Assembly (NCBI GenBank): GCA_002343335.1
Contig: DDSI01000113.1
Coordinates: forward strand, 1-17,723
DNA: 17,723 nt
Direction of reading: 5' to 3'
Source of the DNA: Bacteriovoracaceae bacterium UBA2394
GTDB taxonomy: Bacteria > Bdellovibrionota > UBA2394
Shown here: positions 8,186-15,032 of the stretch, piece after piece
Layout: each line of letters starts with the position of its first letter
Numbering within the stretch: the first letter of the stretch is position 1
Position numbers and translations under genes: made by a program
Notes under the pieces: model-generated
Told to the model about the DNA's origin: nothing
Database searches by the model: none
Seen by the model: the letters and a program-made list of their open reading frames with translations, nothing else

Positions 8186-9334
8186 TTAATTCGTGAGTTC
8201 CCTGGATTGCGATTGGAGGAATTTTATCGCCTTTTTCTTTTCGAGTTCAAAACTTTGAGAGCTCCTCATGGCCTTCTTGAGGGATAGAAAAGTTGCATCT
8301 TCCATGACGATACCGCACTTCCAGGTTCGCACAAAGTCTGCGGGATTTCCCCAGGGCCCGACGATAATTTTCGCCATCGGTCCAGACAAAAGAAGAGCTT
8401 CAAAAAATGTGTAGGAAAATGTCTCGGGCCAAATGGAAGGCATGGCGACTGTGGAAGGATTTATTCTTCTGAAAATCTCTGCGAGTTGAGCCTCGCTTTG
8501 ATAAGCATGAACCTTGGCGAGACCTAAAAGTCTTAAAAGAGGGGCAAGTGCTGAGTGACCCACGAGGTGCGCTGAAATTCCCTTCCCTTTTAGCCATATC
8601 AAAGTCTTTAAAAAAGTCGTGAGGCCTTTGTGAGGTCCAAATGCTCCGAGGAAAACAATCGATTGGAGGAGAGGCCTTTCTGTCGGCGGTGTGAACGAAA
8701 AATACTCCGTCAGATCATGAGGTCTCACGACCCATCGATCCGTCGCGACCGCTACTTTTGAAGTTTCAAGGGCCTCCTTAAAATAAGAGAGAGCATTGGC
8801 CGATGGAAAGACAACGCGTCCAAAGCGAGCCAGCAACTCGCGCGCTTTCAATCGATACGTCGTGATGTCTGTCTTTATTCCGTAAAAATTTTGAGCACAT
8901 CGATTGCATCGGCTTAAGTTTTTTTCCACATGGCAGAACTTTATTTTCAAAGGCCCGTAGAGAAACTGCGTGGAAGGCGTCACCAGATAGAAATCGTGAA
9001 TAAATATCTCTCTTTCAGGGACAGAGAGAGTCGACAGCGTCAGAAGCTCGGCAGGTGAAAATCCCATCGTATGATGGAGTTCCAAGCGACTAGCGCTTTG
9101 CAGGTGAGTTTGAAAAAGTGAAGCCAGATCTGACCTGCGGCTAATGTGTTCCGAGGGAGCTCCTCCGATCTCATGCAATCTGATTTTGAATTCTGATTGG
9201 TGAATGAACAGAGTGGCTGTGGATTTATTTTGCTTCGACTTTTTTTGAATCTCAGCTCGAATGTGCTTTTCAATTCCACCCATGAAATGATGAGGATCTC
9301 GGCGAGTCACATAAAGCGTGTCGATCGATTTCAT
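8186..9334 (-). CDS. Glycosyltransferase family 4-like protein
   Basis: A 382-residue GT-B-type protein. MKSIDTLYVTRRDPHHFMGGIEKHI has the GG-x-E/H acceptor-side motif (19-24). FIHDFYLVTP (111-120), followed by single cysteines in FCHVEKN and CNRC (134, 143, 146), matches the 'HDYxxxCP..C..C' segment seen in many GT4 enzymes and may bind zinc or form a cysteine-stabilised loop. Donor-side features are VFLGAFGPHKGLTTFL (227-242) and PSIWPETFSYTFFEALL (299-315). The ATG at 9334 overlaps the upstream TGA (ATGA), which fixes the start; a TTG at 9370 would only add 12 unrelated residues. Donor and acceptor are unknown. Confidence 0.88.
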   Translation of the reverse strand: MKSIDTLYVTRRDPHHFMGGIEKHIRAEIQKKSKQNKSTATLFIHQSEFKIRLHEIGGAPSEHISRRSDLASLFQTHLQSASRLELHHTMGFSPAELLTLSTLSVPEREIFIHDFYLVTPSTQFLYGPLKIKFCHVEKNLSRCNRCAQNFYGIKTDITTYRLKARELLARFGRVVFPSANALSYFKEALETSKVAVATDRWVVRPHDLTEYFSFTPPTERPLLQSIVFLGAFGPHKGLTTFLKTLIWLKGKGISAHLVGHSALAPLLRLLGLAKVHAYQSEAQLAEIFRRINPSTVAMPSIWPETFSYTFFEALLLSGPMAKIIVGPWGNPADFVRTWKCGIVMEDATFLSLKKAMRSSQSFELEKKKAIKFLQSQSRELTN

Positions 9335-10752
9335 AGGTGGTTTAGTTTGAATTTCGAATGGGGAGACCAAATCTTTCTCAATCTGTCATGCTCAAGATAT
9401 TCCGAAAACACTTTGGCTAGCTGCGCCAAAGATTCGATTGGGTAAGTGTGCACTTTCGAAAATTTTTTCCAAATGCCGACCTTGGTTCCAAAGCAAAAAG
9501 GTGACAATTGCCGTACAGAGCGCTGATGAATTCGAGTCAATTCATAATCGAACCACAGTCGATCTCGTGGAGTCCAAGTATCGATCTCATCGCCGAATAA
9601 ACCGGCGTAGTGAACGCGATTTTTTTGATCCAAGATGGTCGGGCTAAATCCGCCAATTTCCATTCGATTCAGATTCGATGTCATTTCCTGAAAATCCTTG
9701 TCGGAAAGTGGCAGCACGCCGGGTCTAGTCAGAATCAGAAGATCTTCATTTTGCAGCTGCGAGGTGGATGTCGAAAGCTTCCTAAAATCATCGGCATTTG
9801 AAATCGTAAAGGTCGTGCATTGGGTCTGTGCCGCTGGAAAATCTATTTTATAGACGGAAAAAATGGGATGACATGTGACAGTCGCGGCAACTCCCTTCCT
9901 TTGAAGATGGTCCGCAATCGCTTTGAGGTGCGGATTTCGAGTGTGCGCGCCATGCGCGCCCGAGGCCGTCGAAGCGGGGAGCATTCGCCAATGATAGAGG
10001 ACGTCGTCTATAGAATCGATCGTTCGAGCATTCTGAGTTTCTGAGAGCCTCAAAATGAGATCGTGGTCTTGCGCGTGATCATATTCAGGTCGCAAGCCGC
10101 CGATTTCGTTGAACAGGGCTCGGCGAAGCGCGAAAAAATGACAGGTGTAGTTAAAGGTCAAAATCCATTCCGGATCCCATGGGCCCTTAATCATGGGCTC
10201 GGACAATTTTCCCAATCGATCCATTTTATCGTGATTGGAGTAGACCACATTGACTTGAGGGTTCTTCGAAAAACGAGCGGCAACTGTGCAAAGCGCATGA
10301 GGCACGAGTTCGTCATCGTGATCTAAAAAGCACAAAATCTCGCCAGACGCTTGAGAAGCACCATGATTCGTTGCTTTGGAAATGCCAGAATTCTTTTCCA
10401 GCTTTAAATATTTAATGCGTGGGTCTTTCGCCGCCTCTCTCAAAATTTCGTCCGGCTCTTTCTTTGTCGAACAATCATCCACACAAATTAATTCCCAATT
10501 TTGATGGACTTGTTTTTGAACGCTTTCGATCGCCTTTCGAAGTGCACTTGGATCGGTATTATAGACCGGCATAACCACCGACAATTTTAGATTCGAAGGG
10601 GCGCTCACCGGTGGATGAGATGGTTTCTGTCTCCGATACTTTGGATTGAGGATAAAAATTTGAATGAAATACCAAGCCAGCAATCGCCATGTAGAGGACC
10701 AGCCAAATTCGAAGTAAAAGGCCTTTAGGCGGCGTAGATTGCTCAAGCTCAC
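9331..10752 (-). CDS. Glycosyltransferase family 2 with degenerate second GT-A domain
   Basis: A 473-residue protein starting with GTG. Residues 20-36 are hydrophobic (WRLLAWYFIQIFIL) and may bind the membrane. Residues 56-255 are a complete GT2 domain: LSVVMPVYNTD, ICVDDCS, FLDHDDEL with DxD (145-147), QDHDLILRL, and YHWRM. The stretch KAIADHLQRKG..YKIDF is the linker found in tandem GT2 proteins. What follows has only the later part of a second GT-A domain (EDLLILTRPGVLPL, then IGGFSPTILDQKNRVHYAGLF); its opening 'VSIIIPT' nucleotide site is missing. One active site is therefore expected. First gene of the three-glycosyltransferase operon. No clear ribosome-binding site is seen at the GTG; a TTG two codons on is an alternative. 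Confidence 0.88.
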   Translation of the reverse strand: MSLSNLRRLKAFYFEFGWSSTWRLLAWYFIQIFILNPKYRRQKPSHPPVSAPSNLKLSVVMPVYNTDPSALRKAIESVQKQVHQNWELICVDDCSTKKEPDEILREAAKDPRIKYLKLEKNSGISKATNHGASQASGEILCFLDHDDELVPHALCTVAARFSKNPQVNVVYSNHDKMDRLGKLSEPMIKGPWDPEWILTFNYTCHFFALRRALFNEIGGLRPEYDHAQDHDLILRLSETQNARTIDSIDDVLYHWRMLPASTASGAHGAHTRNPHLKAIADHLQRKGVAATVTCHPIFSVYKIDFPAAQTQCTTFTISNADDFRKLSTSTSQLQNEDLLILTRPGVLPLSDKDFQEMTSNLNRMEIGGFSPTILDQKNRVHYAGLFGDEIDTWTPRDRLWFDYELTRIHQRSVRQLSPFCFGTKVGIWKKFSKVHTYPIESLAQLAKVFSEYLEHDRLRKIWSPHSKFKLNHL

Positions 10753-10800
10753 AATTTAAAGAATTGCCGAATTCTTATCAAACGACTTCACTATCGAACC
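10753..10800. promoter_or_regulatory. Divergent promoter region with inverted repeat
   Basis: This 48-base gap separates two divergent genes. On the minus strand TTGATA (10776-10781) and TAAATT (10753-10758) are 17 bases apart and resemble -35 and -10 boxes. An inverted repeat with 7-base arms, AAGAATT / AATTCTT (10759-10765 and 10770-10776), fills the spacer, as an operator could. Caveat: the predicted transcript start would fall just inside the annotated GTG gene, so either the start is lower or the boxes are chance AT-rich matches. Confidence 0.3.
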
Positions 10801-11601
10801 ATGGCGTTAGTGAAGCCGAAGGTCATCATTCTCTTTTTGCGCTTTGGCCCAAGTAAGACGGAGCATTGCATTGAAATCTTGAAGCGCCTTGAGGTCTATG
10901 ATCCTTCACGCTTCATTTGCATCGAAAATGATTTCCACTTTTCTGAGGAGCCGGGGCCTGGAATTTTTTTAAAAGGGAATAATCAATCTCGCGAGTTCAG
11001 CGGTTGGAATGTGGGTTTAGAGTGGATCGCCGCGAATATGCCTTTGGAAAATCACGACCGCCTCATTTTCGTCAATGACACGATCTGCAAGCCCGAGACT
11101 TCGGTCTATCTCAAGCGTTTCCATCGATCCTCTTTTATGAAACTCACCGAGTACCCTATTATTCTTGGCCACATTGATGCTTATCCCCGAAAGGTTTCGT
11201 TTCTCGGACATCCTCTTAAGCGTTGGGTTCGAAGCAATTGTCTTTCTATGAATTACGGTACCGCAAAAAGGCTCACTCCCTTTGGTCTCCCCATGGGCAA
11301 AGCAGAAATTTTTGGAAGCACTCCGAAGGAGCTCTTCCTTCAAAGCGCGCCACTTTCCGAGGGTTATCAAGATTATTTGAGAGAGTGGATGACGGGTAAT
11401 AGGGGTCGTCATCCTTTGGGAGTGAGCTGGTACGCTTCAGCTCCGATCGGGGAGGGCAATTTTCAATCCGTTGCCGACAAGATCCACTCGATCTTGTGTG
11501 AGCACTATCTAAGTGTGAAGGCGGAATCGCTTGGCATTGGATTGATCGATTTTAAATTTCCGCTGCCATTCTTTAAGAGCGTTCTTCAGTCCCTCATATA
11601 A
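10801..11601 (+). CDS. Putative glycosyltransferase-like protein (function uncertain)
   Basis: A 266-residue soluble protein that I do not firmly recognise. KVIILFLRFGP (7-17) looks like a first beta strand. NNQSREFSGWNVGLEWI (60-76), followed by DRLIFVNDTICKP (86-98), resembles the 'N.gREfgaw..GL...ll.NDT' pattern of GT-A-like proteins related to rhamnan-synthesis enzymes, with NDT in the place of a metal-binding DxD. MNYGTAKRL (150-158) and the SAPLSEGYQDYLREWM stretch add nothing diagnostic. No signal peptide or membrane helix is seen. Location beside the glycosyltransferase operon supports a role in glycan synthesis (inference). ATG 10801 is used although no good ribosome-binding site precedes it. 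Confidence 0.6.
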   Translation: MALVKPKVIILFLRFGPSKTEHCIEILKRLEVYDPSRFICIENDFHFSEEPGPGIFLKGNNQSREFSGWNVGLEWIAANMPLENHDRLIFVNDTICKPETSVYLKRFHRSSFMKLTEYPIILGHIDAYPRKVSFLGHPLKRWVRSNCLSMNYGTAKRLTPFGLPMGKAEIFGSTPKELFLQSAPLSEGYQDYLREWMTGNRGRHPLGVSWYASAPIGEGNFQSVADKIHSILCEHYLSVKAESLGIGLIDFKFPLPFFKSVLQSLI

Positions 11602-11629
11602 AAAAGGCGCGGGGATCGTACCCGCGCCT
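11600..11629 (-). terminator. Rho-independent terminator of the pilin gene
   Basis: A perfect 9-base GC-rich stem, AGGCGCGGG (11605-11613) with CCCGCGCCT (11621-11629) and a 7-base loop. Read on the minus strand it is followed at once by TTTTTT, which is the intrinsic-terminator form. It lies about 30 bases beyond the pilin stop. On the plus strand no T-run follows, so it should act mainly for the pilin transcript. Confidence 0.88.
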
Positions 11630-11630
11630 C

Positions 11631-11646
11631 GCATAATTTATTATGC
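11631..11646. repeat. Small AT-rich inverted repeat downstream of pilin gene
   Basis: GCATAA-TTTA-TTATGC is a perfect 6-base stem with a 4-base loop, located between the pilin stop and the main terminator hairpin. It may add mRNA 3'-end stability or assist termination; it could equally be chance. Confidence 0.4.
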
Positions 11647-11658
11647 TTGAACTAAATC

Positions 11659-12258
11659 TTACTCGAGTTCGTTACCGATCACGAGACCGCCGGCTTGAGG
11701 CACGTTCAAGTCGTTCGTATTCGCGCCTAAGCTGCGATAGAACTTGGAATAGGTAGAGTCGTTATCGAAGTTACCCGTAGCAATTGCATACACCCACGGA
11801 GTAGCGGCCGTTGTAATAGTGCAATCTCCCGTAACGGCAACGACATTGCCAGCAGAAGCGGACTCAATCGTCCAGTTACCAACGGTTCCGACGAATTGGG
11901 TGGCGCTACCAACGCCGTAGTTGAAGAACACTTGCGCGCCAGCGGCAAAGCCGAGAGCATTCAAGTTTCCGACTGAATCCAGCCAAGTGGTTTTCGTTCC
12001 CGTCGGGGCGCCAGTGGGTTGCGAGCCGGAAATCAGATAGCAAGGTTGATCTTGCGTACCATCGGTCAAATAACGAGGTCTCGAATAGAAACCGACTTCA
12101 GACTCTGTCAATGTCTTCAACAGGTTCGGAGCTTCTGATGTCTTCGAACGTGTGATGTAGTTTAAGAACGCAGGTACGGCCACCGCGGCCAAGATTCCGA
12201 TAATCGCCACGACGATCATCAGCTCGATTAGGGTAAATCCCTTTTTATTTAATTTCAT
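11659..12258 (-). CDS. pilA: Type IV pilin, class III signal (PilA-like)
   Basis: A 199-residue prepilin. The 7-residue basic leader MKLNKKG is followed by [24 protein letters not shown]: cleavage by prepilin peptidase falls after Gly7, Phe8 becomes the methylated N-terminus, and Glu12 is the conserved Glu5 of the mature pilin. The hydrophobic helix (8-33) anchors the subunit and packs in the fibre core. The globular head is Gly/Thr/Ala-rich, with two cysteines (73 and 146) that could form a disulfide. Expression should be high: GGAGGAGG lies 8 bases before the ATG, a sigma-54-like promoter is upstream and a strong terminator follows. It is a single-gene transcript. It could be the major pilin; a minor pilin is possible but less likely given these signals. 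Confidence 0.93.
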   Translation of the reverse strand: MKLNKKGFTLIELMIVVAIIGILAAVAVPAFLNYITRSKTSEAPNLLKTLTESEVGFYSRPRYLTDGTQDQPCYLISGSQPTGAPTGTKTTWLDSVGNLNALGFAAGAQVFFNYGVGSATQFVGTVGNWTIESASAGNVVAVTGDCTITTAATPWVYAIATGNFDNDSTYSKFYRSLGANTNDLNVPQAGGLVIGNELE

Positions 12259-12266
12259 GAATTCTT

Positions 12267-12274
12267 CCTCCTCC
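12267..12274 (-). promoter_or_regulatory. Strong ribosome-binding site of the pilin gene
   Basis: GGAGGAGG on the minus strand, 8 bases before the pilin ATG. This is among the best Shine-Dalgarno matches in the window and fits an abundant structural protein. Confidence 0.85.
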
Positions 12275-12380
12275 AGAACAATTTCACTTTATAAGTACGT
12301 TGTTGCTTTTTCTTACCAACCCCTCCGCACCAAGCTTTTAGTTCTTGGAGGAAGTGGATGAATCACTCAACAGCACTTTC

Positions 12381-12396
12381 AGCACGTTTCGTGCCA
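12381..12396 (-). promoter_or_regulatory. Sigma-54 (RpoN)-type promoter for the pilin gene
   Basis: The minus strand reads TGGCACGAAACGTGCT, matching the sigma-54 consensus TGGCACG-N4-TTGCW at every position but the first T of the -12 element. The -24 GG and -12 GC have the required spacing. Transcription should start near 12370, giving a leader of about 110 bases before the pilin ATG. Pilin genes are driven by sigma-54 with the PilR activator in Pseudomonas and Myxococcus (known). The site also contains a GCACG/CGTGC inverted repeat, so an operator cannot be ruled out. Confidence 0.65.
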
Positions 12397-12486
12397 TCCC
12401 TTATGATTGACGCGAAGCGGCGTTAAGACGCTGTTTTCCTTTGAAAGTTTATCGATTTCTCGCATCAGCACAAAGTCATTTTTGAG

Positions 12487-12540
12487 CGACAATTTTTGTC
12501 GAATCGAACATTCTATGTCGAAGACGACAAATTTGTGTCG
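12487..12540. promoter_or_regulatory. Cluster of TGTCG/CGACA inverted repeats, candidate activator sites
   Basis: Two palindromic boxes, CGACAATTTTTGTCG (12487-12501) and CGACAAATTTGTGTCG (12525-12540), lie 38 bases apart, with another TGTCG at 12516-12520 between them. They sit about 90-145 bases upstream of the sigma-54-like pilin promoter, where enhancer-binding proteins act. The recurrent TGTC core agrees with the known Pseudomonas PilR sites ([C/G]TGTC). They could also regulate the plus-strand gene at 12572, whose start is only 32 bases from the nearer box. Confidence 0.5.
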
Positions 12541-12548
12541 CTTGAGGA

Positions 12549-12562
12549 CGTTCCATGGAACG
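12549..12562. repeat. Perfect 14-base palindrome before the GT2 start
   Basis: CGTTCCATGGAACG is an exact palindrome ending 9 bases before ATG 12572. It spans the ATG of a six-codon leader frame. It could be an operator, or an RNA element near the translation start; chance is possible. Confidence 0.4.
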
Positions 12563-12575
12563 CTTTGAAGGATGA
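12555..12575 (+). other. Possible six-codon leader peptide coupled to the GT2 gene
   Basis: ATG 12555 is preceded by GAGGA (12544-12548) at six bases and encodes MERFEG followed by TGA, which overlaps ATG 12572 of the glycosyltransferase gene as ATGA. The downstream gene itself has AAGG pressed directly against its ATG, too close to work as a normal ribosome-binding site. The arrangement suggests ribosomes may load at the mini-frame and re-initiate. Evidence is positional only. Confidence 0.35.
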
Positions 12576-13687
12576 GTCAGACTGGATCGATAAACTCTTT
12601 GCCTACAACCGCCGTCGCCTTTCCCGAGGTGAGTATCGTGATTCCTTGCTTAAATGAGGAGGGTTCCCTCGAGGAATGCGTTCAAAAAGTGCGCGCCGCT
12701 TTTCAGGGTATGACTCATGAAATCATCGTGGCGGATAATGGATCTACCGATAAATCCAAAGAAATTGCGCACCGCGCCAATGCGCGGATTGTTGAAGAGC
12801 GAAGACGCGGTTACGGTTCTGCCATTTTGTGCGGCATGCGGGAAGCGCGCGGCGAGTTCGTCGTCGTGGGGGATGCCGATAACACCTATGACTTCGAGGA
12901 CGGGCGCATGCTCGTGAACCTTTTAAAGGAAAGGAATGCCGATTTTGGAATCGGGAATCGAATCGGCGGAAAGGTCGACGAGGGCGCTATGCCCTGGCTG
13001 CACAAACACTTGGGAACGCCGGTTCTCAGTTTTGTACTGTCGAGATTTTTCGGCTGCCGCGTGCACGATATCAACTGTGGCCTTCGAGCGATCAGACGAA
13101 CCAAGCTACAAGAATTGAAACTTCGCAGCCCCGGAATGGAATTTGCCAGTGAAATGGTCATTCATGCGCAGAAGGCTGGCCTTAAATTCGCGGAGGCTCC
13201 GATTCGCTACTATCGTCGCCATCATGGACAGGCGAAGTTGCGAACATTTCGCGACGGCTGGCGACACTTGCGATTTATTTTACTCTGTGCGCCCTTTCCT
13301 CTGTATTTTTTGCCGGCGCTAGCTCTCATCGTTGCTTCAGTCTTTTTGTATCAGCAGGAGCGATTGGGTCTGCAGGTGATGGCGAGTTTGCTGACGACGG
13401 CGGCCTTTCAATTGATTGTGTTTGCCGCCTTTGCCAAAGCGTACCTTTGGATTGCCGATTCCTTCATGCTCGATCGTCGCGCGGGCAAGTTTTTGGCGCG
13501 GTTTAAATTAGAGCATGGGATTTTGATGGGCTTGGCCTGCGGGCTCGGCGGAATTTTATTTGTGCAAAAATTCGATCTCGCCAATCTCATTCGAGGTTCC
13601 ACGCTGCTTGCTCTAGCAGTGCAAATTATTTTCTCATCGTTCTTTCTTTCCACCATTCTTTCGAAAGGATCTCGAGATACTCTATGA
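12572..13687 (+). CDS. Glycosyltransferase family 2, polyprenyl-phosphate type with C-terminal membrane helices
   Basis: A 371-residue DPM1/DPG-synthase-like enzyme. Residues 19-220 are the GT-A domain: VSIVIPCLNEEGSLEECV (20-37), IIVADNGSTDKS (51-62), RRRGYGSAI (77-85), VVGDADNTYDF with DxD (101-103), and GIGNRI. HDINCGLRAIRR (165-176) and the basic RYYRRHHGQAKL (212-223) are typical of enzymes that load a sugar on polyprenyl phosphate. About four membrane helices follow (236-261, 268-296, 315-331, 341-363). The product would be a lipid-linked monosaccharide for transfer on the outer side of the membrane. It begins an operon with the two isocitrate dehydrogenase genes (ATGA overlap) and diverges from the pilin gene. 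Start 12572 lacks a well-spaced ribosome-binding site. Confidence 0.9.
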   Translation: MSQTGSINSLPTTAVAFPEVSIVIPCLNEEGSLEECVQKVRAAFQGMTHEIIVADNGSTDKSKEIAHRANARIVEERRRGYGSAILCGMREARGEFVVVGDADNTYDFEDGRMLVNLLKERNADFGIGNRIGGKVDEGAMPWLHKHLGTPVLSFVLSRFFGCRVHDINCGLRAIRRTKLQELKLRSPGMEFASEMVIHAQKAGLKFAEAPIRYYRRHHGQAKLRTFRDGWRHLRFILLCAPFPLYFLPALALIVASVFLYQQERLGLQVMASLLTTAAFQLIVFAAFAKAYLWIADSFMLDRRAGKFLARFKLEHGILMGLACGLGGILFVQKFDLANLIRGSTLLALAVQIIFSSFFLSTILSKGSRDTL

Positions 13688-14016
13688 GTCCCACGACTGA
13701 GCTTCATTGTACGGGTGTCGACCTGTTTGTGATTTGTAAAAATGGTATTCCCAAAGTCCCGGAGACCTTTGGTTCACTCAAACTTGAGTTCATCTCTGAG
13801 CGCGGAATGAACGTGTGGCCCGGGCCCGTGCCGGATGGAATCATCAGCAGTTGGTTTCGATGTCGCTACATTCACAGCACTCGCAGCGCCAAAGTGAGCG
13901 ACGAAGAAATTATTTCGCTCACGAAAGAGGTTTCAAAGACCTACATGTGGGAGAAAGCGCAAAAACTTTTTGAGATCAACGGGAAGGCTGCTTATTCCGG
14001 AGGATATGCATCGTGA
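13684..14016 (+). CDS. Stand-alone C-terminal domain of Thermus-type isocitrate dehydrogenase
   Basis: A 110-residue protein. From memory of the Thermus thermophilus isocitrate dehydrogenase (about 496 aa), its extra C-terminal domain aligns with this protein along its length: GVDLFV (11-16) with GVDVFVE, LEFISERGMNVWP (34-46) with LKMISNRGTQVYP, WFRCRYIH (57-64) with HYRCRFLY, and the closing helix EEIISLTKEVS..W..AQKLFEINGK. In Thermus and similar enzymes this domain is joined to the end of the catalytic chain; here it is a separate gene placed before it. It starts at ATG overlapping the previous stop and ends in GTGA, overlapping the catalytic gene, so the two proteins are likely made together and may form a complex (inference). 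Confidence 0.82.
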   Translation: MSPTTELHCTGVDLFVICKNGIPKVPETFGSLKLEFISERGMNVWPGPVPDGIISSWFRCRYIHSTRSAKVSDEEIISLTKEVSKTYMWEKAQKLFEINGKAAYSGGYAS

Positions 14017-15032
14017 AATTAAATGAGCGGCGATTTTCCGTTGGGCTATTAAAGGGCGATGGCATTGGTCCAGAAATTTGCGATGCCACCGTGGAAATTT
14101 TAAATGCGATGAAGCTTCCCATTGATTGGGTGGAAGTGCCGTGCGGCGATGCGACTTTAAAGACGCAAAATTCCGCCATGCCCGCATCTTCCATTCAGAA
14201 AATTCGGGAGCTCAAAATTGGATTGAAGGGACCGACCGGCACACCCATCGGCACGGGTCACAAGTCAGCGAATGTCACGCTTCGAAAATCATTGGATCTC
14301 TATTCAAATGTTCGTCCGGCACAAAATTTGCCAGGGGTGATGACGCCTTTCCAAAATGTGGATTTGATCATCGTCCGCGAGAATACCGAGGATCTGTACG
14401 GCGGAGTCGAGCATCAAGTGTCCGAAGATGTCGTTCAATGTATGAAGATTCTCTCGCGCCCCGGTTCAGAGCGAATTTGCCGTTACGCCTTTGAGATGGC
14501 GCGAAATTTAAAGCGACATAAAGTTACCTGCGTGCACAAAGCCAACATCATGAAGCTCACGGATGGAATGTTTTTGGAAGTTTTTCGAACGGTGGCAGCG
14601 GATTACCCGGAAATCGAAGCTAGCGATATGATCATCGACAATTGCTGCATGCAATTGGTCACTAAGCCCCATCAATTTGACATCATCGTGACGCAAAATC
14701 TTTACGGCGATATTGTCTCTGATCTTTGCGCGGGACTTATCGGAGGTTTAGGTGTTGCGGCAGGGGCAAACATTGGAAAACATGTCGCTGTTTTTGAAGC
14801 CGTGCATGGGACGGCTCCCGACATCGCTGGAAAGGACGTTTGCAATCCGACGGCCATGCTCCTTTCGGCGGTGATGATGCTCGAACACATGTACTTGCAC
14901 GAAGAGGCGGGCAGAGTGCGAAAGGCGCTTCACAAAGTTTTGAAGGAACCGAAGCTACGCACCCAAGATCTCGGCGGGACGGCAACGACGAAGGGCTTTA
15001 CCCAATCTATTATTGAGCGCCTAAATCAATAA
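14013..15032 (+). CDS. Isocitrate dehydrogenase, catalytic subunit, predicted NAD-dependent
   Basis: A 339-residue member of the isocitrate/isopropylmalate dehydrogenase family, which makes 2-oxoglutarate from isocitrate in the TCA cycle. Substrate residues equivalent to the E. coli enzyme are present: S85, N87 and R91 in SANVTLR, R101, R122 (VREN), Y129, K176 (HKANIM), and metal Asp 209, 233 and 237 (GDIVSD). SANVTLRK favours isocitrate over isopropylmalate. The coenzyme loop [11 protein letters not shown] (265-275) has Asp270-Ile271 where NADP enzymes have Lys-Tyr; Asp-Ile is the NAD-type pair, as in mitochondrial IDH3. The GTG start overlaps the previous stop and has GGAGG 9 bases upstream. 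A tandem TAATAA ends the gene. Homoisocitrate dehydrogenase is a less likely alternative. Confidence 0.9.
   Translation: MKLNERRFSVGLLKGDGIGPEICDATVEILNAMKLPIDWVEVPCGDATLKTQNSAMPASSIQKIRELKIGLKGPTGTPIGTGHKSANVTLRKSLDLYSNVRPAQNLPGVMTPFQNVDLIIVRENTEDLYGGVEHQVSEDVVQCMKILSRPGSERICRYAFEMARNLKRHKVTCVHKANIMKLTDGMFLEVFRTVAADYPEIEASDMIIDNCCMQLVTKPHQFDIIVTQNLYGDIVSDLCAGLIGGLGVAAGANIGKHVAVFEAVHGTAPDIAGKDVCNPTAMLLSAVMMLEHMYLHEEAGRVRKALHKVLKEPKLRTQDLGGTATTKGFTQSIIERLNQ

Noticed and set aside
11017-11412. 131-residue open frame on the minus strand inside the 10801-11601 gene
   Set aside because: It is a shadow of the plus-strand gene: no domain, no ribosome-binding site, and no room for its own promoter.
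11605-11646. Repeats near 11605-11646 as part of a CRISPR or REP element
   Set aside because: There are only two unrelated hairpins; the first has the form of an intrinsic terminator for the pilin gene.
12441-12515. Sigma-70 promoter for the plus-strand GT2 gene
   Set aside because: TTGAAA and TTGAGC look like -35 boxes, but no -10 hexamer lies at 16-18 bases from either.
14126-14494. 122-residue frame inside the isocitrate dehydrogenase gene
   Set aside because: Overlaps a strongly conserved enzyme in another frame and has low-complexity, unconserved content.
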